A stretch of 64,000 bases of DNA, taken from positions 1,798,001 through 1,862,000 of the forward strand of contig NZ_CAXIQH010000001.1 of the NCBI RefSeq assembly GCF_964030975.1. The letters are read 5' to 3'. Of the stretch, positions 1-9,635 are shown in pieces. The stretch comes from Tisiphia sp964030975. GTDB lineage: Bacteria; Pseudomonadota; Alphaproteobacteria; Rickettsiales; Rickettsiaceae. The notes below the pieces were generated by a model. That model searched no databases, was not told the origin of the DNA, and worked only from the letters and a program-made list of their open reading frames with translations. Position numbers and translations under genes: made by a program. Position 1 is the first letter of the stretch; each line of letters begins with the position of its first letter.

Positions 1-585
1 ATTTATAGTAAAAAATATTTTACTTTTGGTAAAGATCAAAAAGGTCAGCCTATTACTCAAGGAAACCGTAATCTTTTATTATATAAAGATATTGGGTGTG
101 ATGGGATTAAAACAGGTTTTACTGATAATGCGGGTTATGGTATGGTAGTATCATGTATAGATGATGGGCGTCGCTATATTATGGTTGTTAACGGTCTTAG
201 TTCTATGAAAAAGCGAGCTGATGAATCTCTAATGCTATTAGATTGGATTAAGCAAAATTTTATTCACAAAAAGTTTTATGCTAAAGGCGATATGATAGAA
301 GAGGCTCAGGTATGGCTCGGTGTAAAGGATAAAGTACAACTTGTAGCAGCAGAAGAGTTGTCAATGGTTGTACCACGTTCTAACCAAGAAAGAGTTGATA
401 TAAAAATATCAATACCGTCAACTCTTTCCGCTCCTTTAAAATCTGGTGATGTTGTCGGTAAAGTAAGCGTAACTGTTAATAATGATGCTCAAGAAGTAGC
501 TATTCTTGCTAAAGAATCAATTGACAAAGTAGGATTTTTGAAGAGAATAGCATGTTACTTTAATTATTTGTTTTTTAACAAATAA
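1..585 (+). CDS. dacF: D-alanyl-D-alanine carboxypeptidase (DacF/PBP5 type), C-terminal part
   Basis: The reading frame is open from the first base of the window, so this is the 3' part of a gene that starts upstream. It contains a KTG-type penicillin-binding-protein motif (GIKTGFT, about residues 37-43 of the visible part) followed by GYGMVVSCIDDGRRYIMVV, as in S11 peptidases (DacA/DacF). The remainder fits the PBP5 C-terminal beta domain, and the last 20 residues are hydrophobic/basic, consistent with a membrane-anchoring amphipathic tail. Family role: periplasmic removal of the terminal D-Ala from peptidoglycan pentapeptides. The SxxK and SxN motifs lie outside the window. Identification is by motif and layout. 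Confidence 0.88.
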   Translation: MYSKKYFTFGKDQKGQPITQGNRNLLLYKDIGCDGIKTGFTDNAGYGMVVSCIDDGRRYIMVVNGLSSMKKRADESLMLLDWIKQNFIHKKFYAKGDMIEEAQVWLGVKDKVQLVAAEELSMVVPRSNQERVDIKISIPSTLSAPLKSGDVVGKVSVTVNNDAQEVAILAKESIDKVGFLKRIACYFNYLFFNK

Positions 586-645
586 TTCGCCAATTAGCAG
601 TTGGTGTTAAACTTACATTTTACTAAACTTATAATATTTATAATT

Positions 646-882
646 ATGACAGAGATAATCAATTCACAAGATTTAATTGACACTATCAGTAAACTTGAGA
701 AACTAGAGGAAGAGAAAAACGAGTTGACCGATCTAATAAAGGATGCTTATGAAGAAGCTAAACATAAAGGCTATGATATTAAGATAATAAAACATGTTCT
801 AAAACTTAAGAAAAAAGATAAAGACGCTCTTGCTGAAGAAGATAGCCTAATAGAGATATATCGTGGGGCGTTGAATATTTAA
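646..882 (+). CDS. GapR-like DNA-binding protein (DUF2312)
   Basis: A 78-residue protein starting MTEIINSQ. A longer TTG start at 601 is possible, but the ATG at 646 gives the length usual for DUF2312/GapR proteins. The sequence has the family layout: a coiled coil rich in Leu/Glu/Lys (ISKLEKLEEEKNELTDLI), then YEEAKHKGYDIKIIKHVLKLKKKD, and a C-terminal EEDSLIEIYRGAL helix. In Caulobacter, GapR is a nucleoid-associated protein that binds overtwisted AT-rich DNA; a similar role is inferred here. It lies 60 bases after dacF on the same strand. Confidence 0.85.
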   Translation: MTEIINSQDLIDTISKLEKLEEEKNELTDLIKDAYEEAKHKGYDIKIIKHVLKLKKKDKDALAEEDSLIEIYRGALNI

Positions 883-1050
883 CAATTAGTGGATACTGAA
901 CATATAATTCTACCCAACGAGCAAGATTTAAATGTCGTTTATTAGGATTATTAATTGCAAAATATTTCTATAATTAGACGCCGATTCTTATTGAATTTAA
1001 TACTCACGATATTATATATATTAGTATACAAATGAATATATGGAGTAGAT

Positions 1051-1725
1051 ATGATAAACAATTATGTAAGTAATTATCAACTTAAGAACGATAATATTCA
1101 ATTAAATAATAATCCATTATTAGCAAACAAGCTTAAGAAAAAACTAATCCTTGCTGCCTTGTCAATGGGCATAGTTGTAGGGATAAGTGGAGTGTATGAT
1201 ATTAATGCTTATGCAGCTTTGCCAAAATCACAAGATACATCCACTACTACAGTAGCAGGGCAACAGAACAAAACTGATAATTATTCAGAAATACATGGTA
1301 ATCCATTTGTGCAACTATCTCAAGAAATGGATAAATTATGGAATAGGTTTACTATACGCCATAACGGCTTTATTTTTGATTCACCTATTGTTATAACTAG
1401 TAGCTTAAATAGTTATTTAGATACTAACGACAAGCAATATACCCTGAATATTGAGATACCAGGCTTCGATAAAGAGCAAATAAAAATTGAGCTACAAGGA
1501 GATTATTTAGTCATTACTGCTCAGAAAGCTCAGAATGAGCAAGCTAAAGATGATAATAAATATTCTGATCAGCAAGCTCGTAATATGTTTTATCAGAAAT
1601 TATTCTTACCAAAAGACATCGACAGAAACAATATCTCATCAAATCTAAAAAATGGAGTATTAACTGTTATTTTACCAAGATCTCCTATTAAAGTAGAAGA
1701 TGTAAAAACTATTCCTATTAATTAG
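1051..1725 (+). CDS. Small heat-shock protein (Hsp20/alpha-crystallin) with N-terminal membrane segment
   Basis: 224 residues. Residues about 31-54 form one hydrophobic stretch (LILAALSMGIVVGISGVY) after a Lys-rich segment, consistent with a signal peptide or anchor ending near AYAAL. Residues about 85-215 carry the alpha-crystallin domain: NPFVQLSQEMDKLWNRF, then a YTLNIEIPGFDKEQIKIEL strand pair, a LFLPKDID segment and the family hallmark NGVLTVILP. Typical cytosolic Hsp20 proteins have no such N-terminal segment, so this one is probably exported or membrane-bound. Role inferred from the family: ATP-independent holdase. AGTAG lies about 5 bases before the ATG. A near-palindrome at 1722-1750 follows the stop. 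Confidence 0.85.
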   Translation: MINNYVSNYQLKNDNIQLNNNPLLANKLKKKLILAALSMGIVVGISGVYDINAYAALPKSQDTSTTTVAGQQNKTDNYSEIHGNPFVQLSQEMDKLWNRFTIRHNGFIFDSPIVITSSLNSYLDTNDKQYTLNIEIPGFDKEQIKIELQGDYLVITAQKAQNEQAKDDNKYSDQQARNMFYQKLFLPKDIDRNNISSNLKNGVLTVILPRSPIKVEDVKTIPIN

Positions 1726-1748
1726 GTTTTAGATTCAATCTAAGACCT

Positions 1749-1998
1749 AGCATAGTACCCTACATTTTTTATTCTATCGTAAAAATAGCAAAAAATTATA
1801 AGGATATTATGCTACACAAGCGTCATTGCGAGGAGTGTGTAAGCACGACGAAGCAATCCACTTCTGGTCTTTTGGATTGCTTCGTCGCCTAAAGTAGCTC
1901 CTCGCAATGACAGTTAGAGATCGGTTTTTTTCCTTAAATTGATACATTATGTCGAATTACACTTTCACTATAAAATAAAAAATGTAGGGTACTATGCT
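1749..1998. mobile_element. 250-bp MITE-like element with perfect 25-bp inverted ends
   Basis: Bases 1749-1773 and 1974-1998 are exact reverse complements over 25 bases (AGCATAGTACCCTAC at the outer end, then an A/T tract). They enclose a copy of the palindromic repeat described at 1822-1912 and contain no gene. No clear target duplication is visible. The structure fits a small non-autonomous inverted-repeat element, or a palindromic repeat flanked by inverted ends. No transposase with matching ends occurs in the window. Confidence 0.5.
1822..1912. repeat. Interspersed palindromic repeat, family A (TCATTGCGAGGA...TCCTCGCAATGA)
   Basis: Starts GTCATTGCGAGGA and ends TCCTCGCAATGAC, with inner arms GAAGCAATCC and GGATTGCTTCGTCG. 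The whole 90 bases can fold into one long hairpin. Related copies lie at 3533-3650, 24891-25004, 37341-37435, 40190-40274 and 46736-46781, all between genes. Confidence 0.85.
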
Positions 1999-2126
1999 TT
2001 GGCACTCACTGATCCTGGATGACACCACCAATAAATTTTAGAAATCCATAAGGTTTCGAACAAAATAAGGTGAAAATCTTATGGATTTCCAAGCTTTTTA
2101 TAGTCTAACCACAGGACAGAGTCTGT

Positions 2127-2267
2127 TATAGTGAAACCTATTGAATTAGGTGATACAAACTTTGTGTTAACCTTGCGAAAGCAGGTATCTAGATTCCCGC
2201 CGCAGCTAGGAATGACAACTTACAATCGTTATGTTCTTTATCACCTAATCCTATGAGCATAACTATA
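2127..2267. repeat. Interspersed repeat, family C, copy 1
   Basis: A 141-bp unit starting TATAGTGAAACCTATTGAAT and ending with its approximate inverse (CACCTAATCC...AACTATA). The middle carries TTGCGAAAGCAGGTATCTAG and ATTCCCGCCGCAGC. Near-identical units lie at 2365-2505 and 3678-3818. The surrounding stretch 1999-2654 holds no gene that I can recognise. Confidence 0.8.
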
Positions 2268-2364
2268 CCCTTGCGAAAGCAGGGAGCTAAAATGCTTCTT
2301 AAAAAGCCGAGAGATATTATAGATTCCCGCCGCAGCTAGGAATGACACCTTTTGCGTTTAAACA

Positions 2365-2505
2365 TATAGTGAAACCTATTGAATTAGGTGATACAAACTT
2401 TGTGTCATACCTGCGAAAGCAGGTGTCTAGATTCCCGCCGTTGCTAAGAATGACAACTTACAATAGTTATGTTCTTTATCACCTAATCCTATAGGCATAA
2501 CTATA
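2365..2505. repeat. Interspersed repeat, family C, copy 2
   Basis: Same unit as at 2127-2267, with scattered differences (CCTGCGAAAGCAGGTGTCTAG and CCGCCGTTGCTAAG). The inverted ends TATAGT and ACTATA are kept. Between the two units, 2268-2364 repeats part of the middle (GCGAAAGCAGG, then ATTCCCGCCGCAGC), so the locus is a small cluster. Confidence 0.8.
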
Positions 2506-2654
2506 GTAGATGTTGTGTTTTTAAACTTTTGACGGAGCGACTAAATACTTACCTTGATGCCTTTCTTAACCCAGAATTCGGGGGCATAGTACTTGTTAAT
2601 GAGTACAGTAACACTTATCCATCTTATCTGTTTGATTAGGTAAAATCAAAGTTA

Positions 2655-3383
2655 TTAAGAATTAATAATTTTTTCAATTTGCTTTTTTGCTTCTTCTATT
2701 TTCTTAACTACATCAATCACTCCATTGCTCGATTCTTTATTGTATAGTACAATATTGATTACAACTTTTGATCCATTTCTGTATGGGTAGATGTTAGCCT
2801 TAATTTTAAGTTCTGCCCCTTCAAGTTGCAAAATATAAGTATAACTATCTATTGCATTAAACCTTTCCAGAAGACGTTCAAAATTTGCTTTTATTGAGGT
2901 GGCTGGGTATTCTGAATTTAACTCGAATTTATAATATAATGTAGCCTCTGATAAATACTGCTCTATGTCAAAATTAGGAACAGGAAATGGTAAAATTAAA
3001 CCTTCCTGATAAGTTTTTTGAGTTCTTGGAGTTAAAGTAATCATAGTGGCATCAGATTTAGGAATAACATTTGCATCAATAGTGTAAATTATACCGGAAC
3101 CTGCTATCCCATTATCGGTTCTTCTTTCTACCTGTAGACCATTAGCAACATAATCAATATGTAATCTTTCTATTTTGGTATCAGTGCCACCATTATATTG
3201 TCGAAAGCTAAGCCCATTGAACGTACATGAACGCTTTTCAATATCATTTGGCAAAATATAGGTGACCTGAATATTTTTAACCTCTTGAACAGTATTTGGT
3301 TGTGGTATTAAAATATTATTACCAGCACAGCCTATTAAAGTTAAGAGAATAAATGGTAGAATTATGACTAATCTTAAGTTCAT
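2655..3383 (-). CDS. Predicted lipoprotein of unknown function
   Basis: 242 residues starting at MNLRLVIIL. An upstream ATG five codons earlier is less likely, because MNLRL begins a compact lipoprotein signal peptide: Arg at residue 4, a hydrophobic core, and the lipobox LIGC with the acylated Cys near residue 18. The mature part is a soluble, beta-rich domain ending in a Lys/Glu-rich helix (VVKKIEEAKKQIEKIINS). I do not recognise a family. It is expected on the periplasmic face of the inner or outer membrane. It stands alone between repeat clusters, with no operon partner. Confidence 0.7.
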   Translation of the reverse strand: MNLRLVIILPFILLTLIGCAGNNILIPQPNTVQEVKNIQVTYILPNDIEKRSCTFNGLSFRQYNGGTDTKIERLHIDYVANGLQVERRTDNGIAGSGIIYTIDANVIPKSDATMITLTPRTQKTYQEGLILPFPVPNFDIEQYLSEATLYYKFELNSEYPATSIKANFERLLERFNAIDSYTYILQLEGAELKIKANIYPYRNGSKVVINIVLYNKESSNGVIDVVKKIEEAKKQIEKIINS

Positions 3384-3532
3384 ATTTTCTCCTTGCACTA
3401 TATTGCTCTAGTATACATCCCATGATAGCATTAAATAAAGGCTATGTCAATTATAAAATGTAATATTAATAACAGGGCAGTTTAAAAGTCGCAACTAATG
3501 ATATAAAATACTAGATTATAGAAACGAATAAC

Positions 3533-3650
3533 CGTCATCGCGAGCCACGAAGTGGCGTGGCGATCCAAATAAACAGCTTGCTGTTGTATTTTTGCCGTTG
3601 CAATTTTCTGGATTGCCGTGTCGTAGCGAAGCGGCTCCTCGCAATGACGT
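3533..3650. repeat. Palindromic repeat family A, diverged copy
   Basis: Begins CGTCATCGCGAGCCACGAAG and ends CTCCTCGCAATGACG. The inner arms are CGATCC and GGATTGCCGTGTCG. It is longer and less symmetric than the other copies. Confidence 0.75.
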
Positions 3651-3677
3651 TTATGCATTTCTTAAAACAGATTCTTA

Positions 3678-3863
3678 TATAGTGAACCCTATTGAATTAG
3701 GTGATACAAACTTTGTGTTAACCTTGCGAAAGCAGGTATCTAGATTCCCGCCGCAGCTAGGAATGACAACTTACAATCGTTATGTTCTTTATCACCTAAT
3801 CCTATAGGCATAACTATATGACACAAAGTTTGTATCACCTAATTTAATAGGGTTCACTATATT
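3678..3863. repeat. Family C repeat plus an inverted partial copy
   Basis: 3678-3818 is a full family C unit. It is followed directly by an inverted 45-bp copy of its own first part (GACACAAAGTTTGTATCACC...TTCACTATA), so the locus forms a large inverted repeat beside the sca5 terminator. Confidence 0.75.
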
Positions 3864-3881
3864 GTCATGAATATTACAAAC

Positions 3882-3915
3882 AAAAAAGGCTTCCTTTTTG
3901 AGAAGGAAGCCCTTT
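3882..3915 (-). terminator. Rho-independent terminator after sca5
   Basis: Read on the minus strand, an 8-bp stem (AGGAAGCC pairing with GGCTTCCT, 3888-3895 with 3904-3911) is followed by a run of T. It lies about 35 bases past the sca5 stop. Confidence 0.85.
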
Positions 3916-3949
3916 TGTAGTAATAGATAAGTAAACTTAAATGATTAGT

Positions 3950-6900
3950 TTAGAAGTTTACACGAACTTTTAAAGTACCTTGGTGACCAACATAGCTATT
4001 AGCTAAATATGCATCATAACCAGCTCCATACTCCATAACACCAGCTTTAGCAGTAATGCCTAAACCAACATTAAAGGATGTTTTTGCAGCTTTGTCAGAT
4101 TTAGTAATAAACGAATCAGTCATACCTTCTAGTTTAACATTAACTTTTCCTGAGTTATCACCTAACTTTTGAGAAACAAAAGCATGTGCTTCAGGAGTTA
4201 TTGTAATACCATCAGTATCTATAGCAGTTGAAGCTCTAGCACCAACTACAGCCTCAATGTCATTGACAGCTTTCTTACCAACGATCTTATTTTGATGTGT
4301 TGTTCCGGTTTCCTTATAAGCTTCATCGTCGAATCTTGTATAACGAATTCCAGCCATCGGTGTTAATAATGCTGAGTCAGCTATTTTAGCATTGTAACCA
4401 AATAATACTTCTCCGCCGTAAGACATAGCACTGTAAGCAGCTTTAGCAAGCTCCTGACCACTTTCATGAGTCTTAGTAGGGACTATTCTAGGATCAGTAC
4501 CTTTAATTTTACTTGAACCCAAGGAAGCCACAGCTTGTACAAAGAAATCTTTAGCAAATGATTGTGTTCCATAAATAGAACCCATCACAGTATTAATTGC
4601 AGTTTTTCCAGCATAATCGCCTTCATACTTCATATGACTATTAACGACACTAACAGCAGCACCAATAGTTAGCTCATCATTGACTAAAGTATCAAAACCA
4701 ACAACTCCACCAACAGATTTTACTCCATATCCAGCATCATCACCGTTCTTCTTCTGAACAGCTTGACTATAGTATGGCATAGCCCATGCACCCATTCCAG
4801 TAGCATCATCAGAACCAGCAGAAACTAAGGCAACTTGATTAGCAGTCATAGTAGAAGCCATTCTAGTACGAACACTATCAGAAATTATAGCAAGTGCCCT
4901 GGTTACTGTATCATTGTTATTGGTCAATACTTTGCGGTATGCATCAGCACGTTTCTTCTGAGTTGCCTCTTTATTATTATGGTCATATATAAAGCTTATC
5001 TCATTCAGAAGCTCTTTAGCCTCAAGAAGTGGGTCAATATTTTCTGAATATTTAGCATCAAGCTGCTTCAAGTCTTCTGTAACACCAGCTTTCACATCAA
5101 CATTACGTTCAAACACTAACTTAGCTCCTTCAGATTTAATGTCCCAGTTTATATATGCCCGGTCTTTTTGGACTCCTTCTACATCTATCAGATTGATTCT
5201 ACCATCTTCTAGAAGTAAGTGATTAGCACCATCTATAAGTGTAAATTGCTTGTTACTATACTTGTCTAAGTCAGCTTTGTCAGAAATTTTAACGATAACT
5301 CCTACATTACCAGCAACAGTAACTTTATCCTTAAGCACTATATTACCAAATGAACCTTCTTCAGTTAAGATAGTCTTAATACTAGTTTCCTTTCCCCAAG
5401 TTCCGGTTTTTTCTAAGGTTAACTGATTAGACTCTAGATTAATATTTGCATTGATTTGTGAAATACCATGAAGTGCTACATCCTTAGCAGCAACTTTAAT
5501 ATTTTCACTACCAAATTCAATATTGTCTGCATACAGAGCAGAAGATTTCAAGGTTGCAGTATGTGCTTCAGTACCAGTAAATTTAATCAGCTCAAAGGCA
5601 TTTTGAGCTGTACCAACAACCTTACCACTAATTTCAGCATTACCGTCAAACGTGATGCTATTCTTTGCTCCCATACTGACCATATCAGATTTCAGAATAA
5701 CGTTATCTCTAAATTTAGCACCAGCAGCACCACCAGCACTAGTATGACCAAGCTGTACTTCACCATCTACTATTCCACCAGCTTCATAACGTACACTGTC
5801 CTGAACAATAACTTTCGCATAGGTATCACCTAAGTTGTGTACTTCTGTTTTTAAATTTGCCAGTTTTAATTTGAGACCCTCACTACCTAAACCATCGATA
5901 GTACTAACAGTCCCACCAGCACCAAGATCAAAGTTAACAGTACCTTTATCATTAGCTGTAGTGGTTATAGCAACAAAAGCATTTTTACTCTTAACATCTA
6001 AAACAGTATCGCCAGTAAGTGCTAGATTAACAGAATGACCGCTACTTCCAATATTCTGACCTGAAATGATTTCATCATTTACTCCACTTCCCAACTGAAC
6101 TGTAGGTCTTCCCTTGTCAACACTACTTTCAACATCTATCCCACTAAGTTTCATATCCTTAGCTAAAGATAAGGTTGAATCTTTGGCAAAAGCAACTTTC
6201 TTGAATGGCAGACCATTACCGTCTAATGCAACATTACCACCTTGTATTTCTAGTTTCTCTACTGCATTAACAGCAACAGCACGACCGGCAACAGGAGCAG
6301 CAACAGGGGTATCAGCTGTTCTGAATGTTATTGCATCCTTATTGGTAAATCTCAATATCCCACTACCGTCAGTATCAGCAACAACACGATTAGCACTATA
6401 GTTATCATCTACAAGTAATATAGAATTATTTCCCAAGGATACATTACCTGTAAAGTAGGCTTTACCAGATGTAACTGCCTCAACATCATCATTTACTCTA
6501 AGTGTTTTTAGGCTCTTAGCACGCTCTCCTATATTTCCCTTCAAAGTAGCACTCTTAGCAAAAACCAGCTGACCTTGACCACTTGTCTTAGCTGTTATAG
6601 ATTTACTAGTAATATCAATACCATCATCAAGAGTTAAAACTTTATCTGCTGAGAAGTAAATTTCCCCTAACTTCTCATCATCAGTCGTTTTGGTATCACG
6701 TAATGAGACATTCTGAGAAATTTCAATTTTAGCTTCCTTCGCCTTTTTCAACTCTCCCAAAGCATAGTTAACATCAGCAGTCTTTAAGGCAACTGTTGAA
6801 GTTTTTTCGTTAAAGTCCATTACAGCAACATTAACACGACCTGCTGCTCCTGCTGTAGGTTGTAAGTTAAGATTTTGTCCACTCAGTAATATTTTATCAA

Positions 6901-8779
6901 GAGACGTACTGCTAGCAACAGTAGGATCAGTTCCTATATTACCCTTAATTGTTAAAGTCTTACCTTCTTTCATCTTAGTTGCATCAATATTACCACCAAA
7001 CAATTCACCTATTGCGGGTACATCAAGTGTTACGTCATCTATCGAATTAAAGGCTAATGTTCCTCCCCTATCTTGATCATTACCAAAGAAGATCGTCTTA
7101 GTAACTTGAAGCGTCTTACCACCTACTGTTAATGTTTTACCCTTTAAAAGATTAATCACATCAACATTTTTAATATCACCAGCAATTTCAGCGTTTTCGA
7201 AATTTAAGGTTCCAGCAGTATCAATATCACCAGTTAATTTATAATCGTTAACAAACTCAAATGTACTATCATTTCTCCCCTTTATGGTAGCGACAACATT
7301 AGAACCTTTTCTAACGAATTTCAAAGTACCACCACCTAGATGTTCAATCAAATGCAAATTAGTTACAGTACCATCAAATTCACTATCACCTGCTGCAAAA
7401 GTCAGTGTTCCTGCTGTGTCTTTGGCGTTGTGTTTTTTCTTAGCATTGTTATCACCGTAAAACTCTCCAGAAAGATTTTTGCCAGCTCCAACGATAATGT
7501 TACTATTGATGTTATTGAAATTTACTGTACCAAGATTACCACCCTTATCAATCTTTAATTCTGTTGCAGCCCTTGTTAGATTTGTAGTAGCTACATCAAC
7601 TTCTTGAACAAAAGTGATTGAACCACCATCTGCACTAATGGCATTAGTATATACTCGGCTAGTAATTGTTCTCGCATTTCCACCTACTATTCCACCTGAA
7701 AATTTAAGCTCTTTTAATGCCTTATCCTTATCACCGATAGGAACAGTGATATCATACAAACGGTTACCACTTAACTCCAGAGTACTTTCATTATCTCCCG
7801 TAATTGCAATGCTATCAGTTACAATAAGATTGTTGACTTTCAAGCCGGACTTGTCACCACTTAATATGATGCTCTTAGCTTTGATAGAATTACCAGCAAT
7901 AATCTCTACTTTACCATTCTTAATTTCAATGCTATGTAAGGCATTCGCATTCCCAACATCTGCAGTAACAACAGAATCTCCTTCAAAAATTAAAGTACCA
8001 ACACCAGCATTAGCACCTTTTATTCCATCGCCACCTACTGTTATGTTTTTATTTACAATAGTTAATGTACCACCAGCAGAGTTAGCAGCACCATTTAGAA
8101 TTAAACTATTACCAAGTGCTAAATGATTACTTATAATTACTGATTTATTATCATTAACTACCAAGTTGTTCACAGCATTAGCACCACCACTCCACTCTCC
8201 ATTTAACTTCACGTCCGTAGCATTAATAATAACCGTACCGTTAATAGCTCCTGTACTTTTGAAGCTAACATTAGACTCAAAATTATTTTGAACAATTGTA
8301 GCAGTTGCATTTGCTTTATTATTAAAATCAATAGCTTTTAAGCCTGCAAAATCACCTACATTATCAGGATTAGCAACATCACCGAATACCATGTGAGAAT
8401 CAGCATGGTCTGCCTTGATTGTAAGTGTTTGACCCCCAAAAACATTCAGAACAGTAAGAGTATTAGCAGCATTCGCGTCACCCACTTTAACTGTGGCGTC
8501 AACTACTGCATGGGTATCGAATGAAACAGACACGGTAGCATCCGCAATCATAGTAGGTCGACCAGCCACAAAGTGAAGTTTATCCCCGTCTGCGACTGCA
8601 GCAGCAGCACCACCACCTTGCAGCCTCCAATGTCCAAGATCAGTAAACTGAGCATTATCCTGATTCATTACATTATCAAAACCAAACGCTGCATTACTTC
8701 CACCAACTATCACCGAGGCAACAGAAGCAGTAGTCAGCAAATTTTTCAAAAAATTGCTTTTTTTACTTTTTTTATTCAT
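3950..8779 (-). CDS. sca5: Autotransporter surface antigen, Sca5/OmpB-like
   Basis: 1609 residues. Residues 1-33 form a signal peptide (basic start MNKKSKKS, hydrophobic core, Ala-rich end before FGFDN). Residues about 35-1320 are a long repetitive beta-helix-like passenger rich in Gly, Asn, Thr, Val and Asp. Residues about 1330-1609 form the outer-membrane beta-barrel, starting near GMGAWAMPYYSQ and ending KVRVNF with the terminal Phe typical of BAM substrates. Size and architecture match rickettsial OmpB (about 1650 residues, cleaved into passenger and barrel), an adhesin/S-layer protein used in host-cell entry. The symbol is assigned on architecture and on the presence of sca4 next door; another Sca family member cannot be excluded. 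RBS AGGAAAAATT precedes the ATG. Confidence 0.8.
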   Translation of the reverse strand: MNKKSKKSNFLKNLLTTASVASVIVGGSNAAFGFDNVMNQDNAQFTDLGHWRLQGGGAAAAVADGDKLHFVAGRPTMIADATVSVSFDTHAVVDATVKVGDANAANTLTVLNVFGGQTLTIKADHADSHMVFGDVANPDNVGDFAGLKAIDFNNKANATATIVQNNFESNVSFKSTGAINGTVIINATDVKLNGEWSGGANAVNNLVVNDNKSVIISNHLALGNSLILNGAANSAGGTLTIVNKNITVGGDGIKGANAGVGTLIFEGDSVVTADVGNANALHSIEIKNGKVEIIAGNSIKAKSIILSGDKSGLKVNNLIVTDSIAITGDNESTLELSGNRLYDITVPIGDKDKALKELKFSGGIVGGNARTITSRVYTNAISADGGSITFVQEVDVATTNLTRAATELKIDKGGNLGTVNFNNINSNIIVGAGKNLSGEFYGDNNAKKKHNAKDTAGTLTFAAGDSEFDGTVTNLHLIEHLGGGTLKFVRKGSNVVATIKGRNDSTFEFVNDYKLTGDIDTAGTLNFENAEIAGDIKNVDVINLLKGKTLTVGGKTLQVTKTIFFGNDQDRGGTLAFNSIDDVTLDVPAIGELFGGNIDATKMKEGKTLTIKGNIGTDPTVASSTSLDKILLSGQNLNLQPTAGAAGRVNVAVMDFNEKTSTVALKTADVNYALGELKKAKEAKIEISQNVSLRDTKTTDDEKLGEIYFSADKVLTLDDGIDITSKSITAKTSGQGQLVFAKSATLKGNIGERAKSLKTLRVNDDVEAVTSGKAYFTGNVSLGNNSILLVDDNYSANRVVADTDGSGILRFTNKDAITFRTADTPVAAPVAGRAVAVNAVEKLEIQGGNVALDGNGLPFKKVAFAKDSTLSLAKDMKLSGIDVESSVDKGRPTVQLGSGVNDEIISGQNIGSSGHSVNLALTGDTVLDVKSKNAFVAITTTANDKGTVNFDLGAGGTVSTIDGLGSEGLKLKLANLKTEVHNLGDTYAKVIVQDSVRYEAGGIVDGEVQLGHTSAGGAAGAKFRDNVILKSDMVSMGAKNSITFDGNAEISGKVVGTAQNAFELIKFTGTEAHTATLKSSALYADNIEFGSENIKVAAKDVALHGISQINANINLESNQLTLEKTGTWGKETSIKTILTEEGSFGNIVLKDKVTVAGNVGVIVKISDKADLDKYSNKQFTLIDGANHLLLEDGRINLIDVEGVQKDRAYINWDIKSEGAKLVFERNVDVKAGVTEDLKQLDAKYSENIDPLLEAKELLNEISFIYDHNNKEATQKKRADAYRKVLTNNNDTVTRALAIISDSVRTRMASTMTANQVALVSAGSDDATGMGAWAMPYYSQAVQKKNGDDAGYGVKSVGGVVGFDTLVNDELTIGAAVSVVNSHMKYEGDYAGKTAINTVMGSIYGTQSFAKDFFVQAVASLGSSKIKGTDPRIVPTKTHESGQELAKAAYSAMSYGGEVLFGYNAKIADSALLTPMAGIRYTRFDDEAYKETGTTHQNKIVGKKAVNDIEAVVGARASTAIDTDGITITPEAHAFVSQKLGDNSGKVNVKLEGMTDSFITKSDKAAKTSFNVGLGITAKAGVMEYGAGYDAYLANSYVGHQGTLKVRVNF

Positions 8780-8916
8780 AATTTTTCCTAATTTAAGTTA
8801 ATTTTATTTTCTAAATCAGTTTCTTGGAGTGATTAGCTCTAAAAACCTTAATGTCCTTCCCGCGTTCTAAATTATGCCCTTCCTACACGAACTTTTGGTC
8901 ATTTTTCCCTCATCTT

Positions 8917-8982
8917 ATGTCCTTCCCGCGTAGGCTGAAATCTAAGGTTTTTTTAGATACCTGCCTACGCGGGAAGGACATC
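8917..8982. repeat. Palindromic repeat family B (CCTTCCCGCGTAGG)
   Basis: ATGTCCTTCCCGCGTAGG at the left is the inverse of CCTACGCGGGAAGGACAT at the right, with AAATCTAAGG and TTTAGATACC as inner arms. The 8780-9635 spacer also contains simple CCTTCCCGCGT fragments near 8854 and the two arrays listed next; no gene is visible in it. Confidence 0.8.
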
Positions 8983-9150
8983 ATTTTTGTGGGAATGACA
9001 CATTTTCCGCATAGATAACAGTCTTTTACAGGAGTGACATTACCTATTCTATATAAAACCTTTTTAGAATATCTAGCACGCAAAATACTATATATGCAAA
9101 ACTAATTAATTACAAGCTACTTAGACTATTTTTTTTTATAAATCCCTATC

Positions 9151-9190
9151 AATTGTGTTATATTTGAAACAATTGTGTTATATTTGAAAC
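9151..9190. repeat. 20-bp tandem duplication
   Basis: Two exact back-to-back copies of AATTGTGTTATATTTGAAAC. Confidence 0.9.
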
Positions 9191-9243
9191 AGTGCTAATT
9201 TAGATGTTTATTTAAACCAAAGGGATGTCATCCTCGCACTCTC

Positions 9244-9512
9244 TTGTCATTCCCGCGTAGGCGGGAATCTAAGACCCCTGCCTACGCAGGGGTGACAGGG
9301 TGTTGGGCGGGAATCTAGACCCCTGCCTACGCAGGGGTGACAGGGTGTTAGGCGGGAATCTAGACCCCTGCTTACGCAGGGGTGACAGGGTGTTAGGCGG
9401 GAATCTAGACCCCTGCCTACGCAGGGGTGACAGGGTGTTAGGGGGTGACACTAAGTTAGGTGGGAATCTAAGCCCCCTGCCTACGCAGGGGTGACAGGGT
9501 GTTAGGGGTGAC
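9244..9512. repeat. Tandem array of 45-bp palindromic units, family B
   Basis: About five units of 45 bp. Each contains GCGGGAATCTAGACCCCTGC, the hairpin CCCCTGCCTACGCAGGGG, and GTGACAGGGTGTTAG. The 45-bp period is a multiple of three, so spurious open frames appear on both strands. The first unit carries the full TCATTCCCGCGTAGGCGGGA head. Related units lie at 11834-12182. Confidence 0.9.
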
Positions 9513-9635
9513 ATCATAGTCTTAGTGTCATTAGTACTTACAATGATGTGTCTTAAAAATAAAACAAATTAGTTGCTTTAGGGAAAAATATTAACTAGCA
9601 TCAAATACTAGTTATAATTTAAGAATGAGGTGGGG

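Noticed and set aside
3592..3807. Small gene of 71 codons
   Set aside because: It runs through interspersed repeats A and C and has no RBS or family features.
4835..8791. Several plus-strand frames of 67-170 codons
   Set aside because: Antisense shadows of the sca5 gene, favoured by its repetitive codons.
9244..9512. CRISPR array
   Set aside because: The units are tandem 45-bp copies with no variable spacers and internal palindromes; no cas genes are near.
9269..9517. Repetitive coding frames on both strands
   Set aside because: The 45-bp repeat period is a multiple of three, so open frames are automatic; no RBS, and the products are Pro/Gly/Arg-rich repeats.
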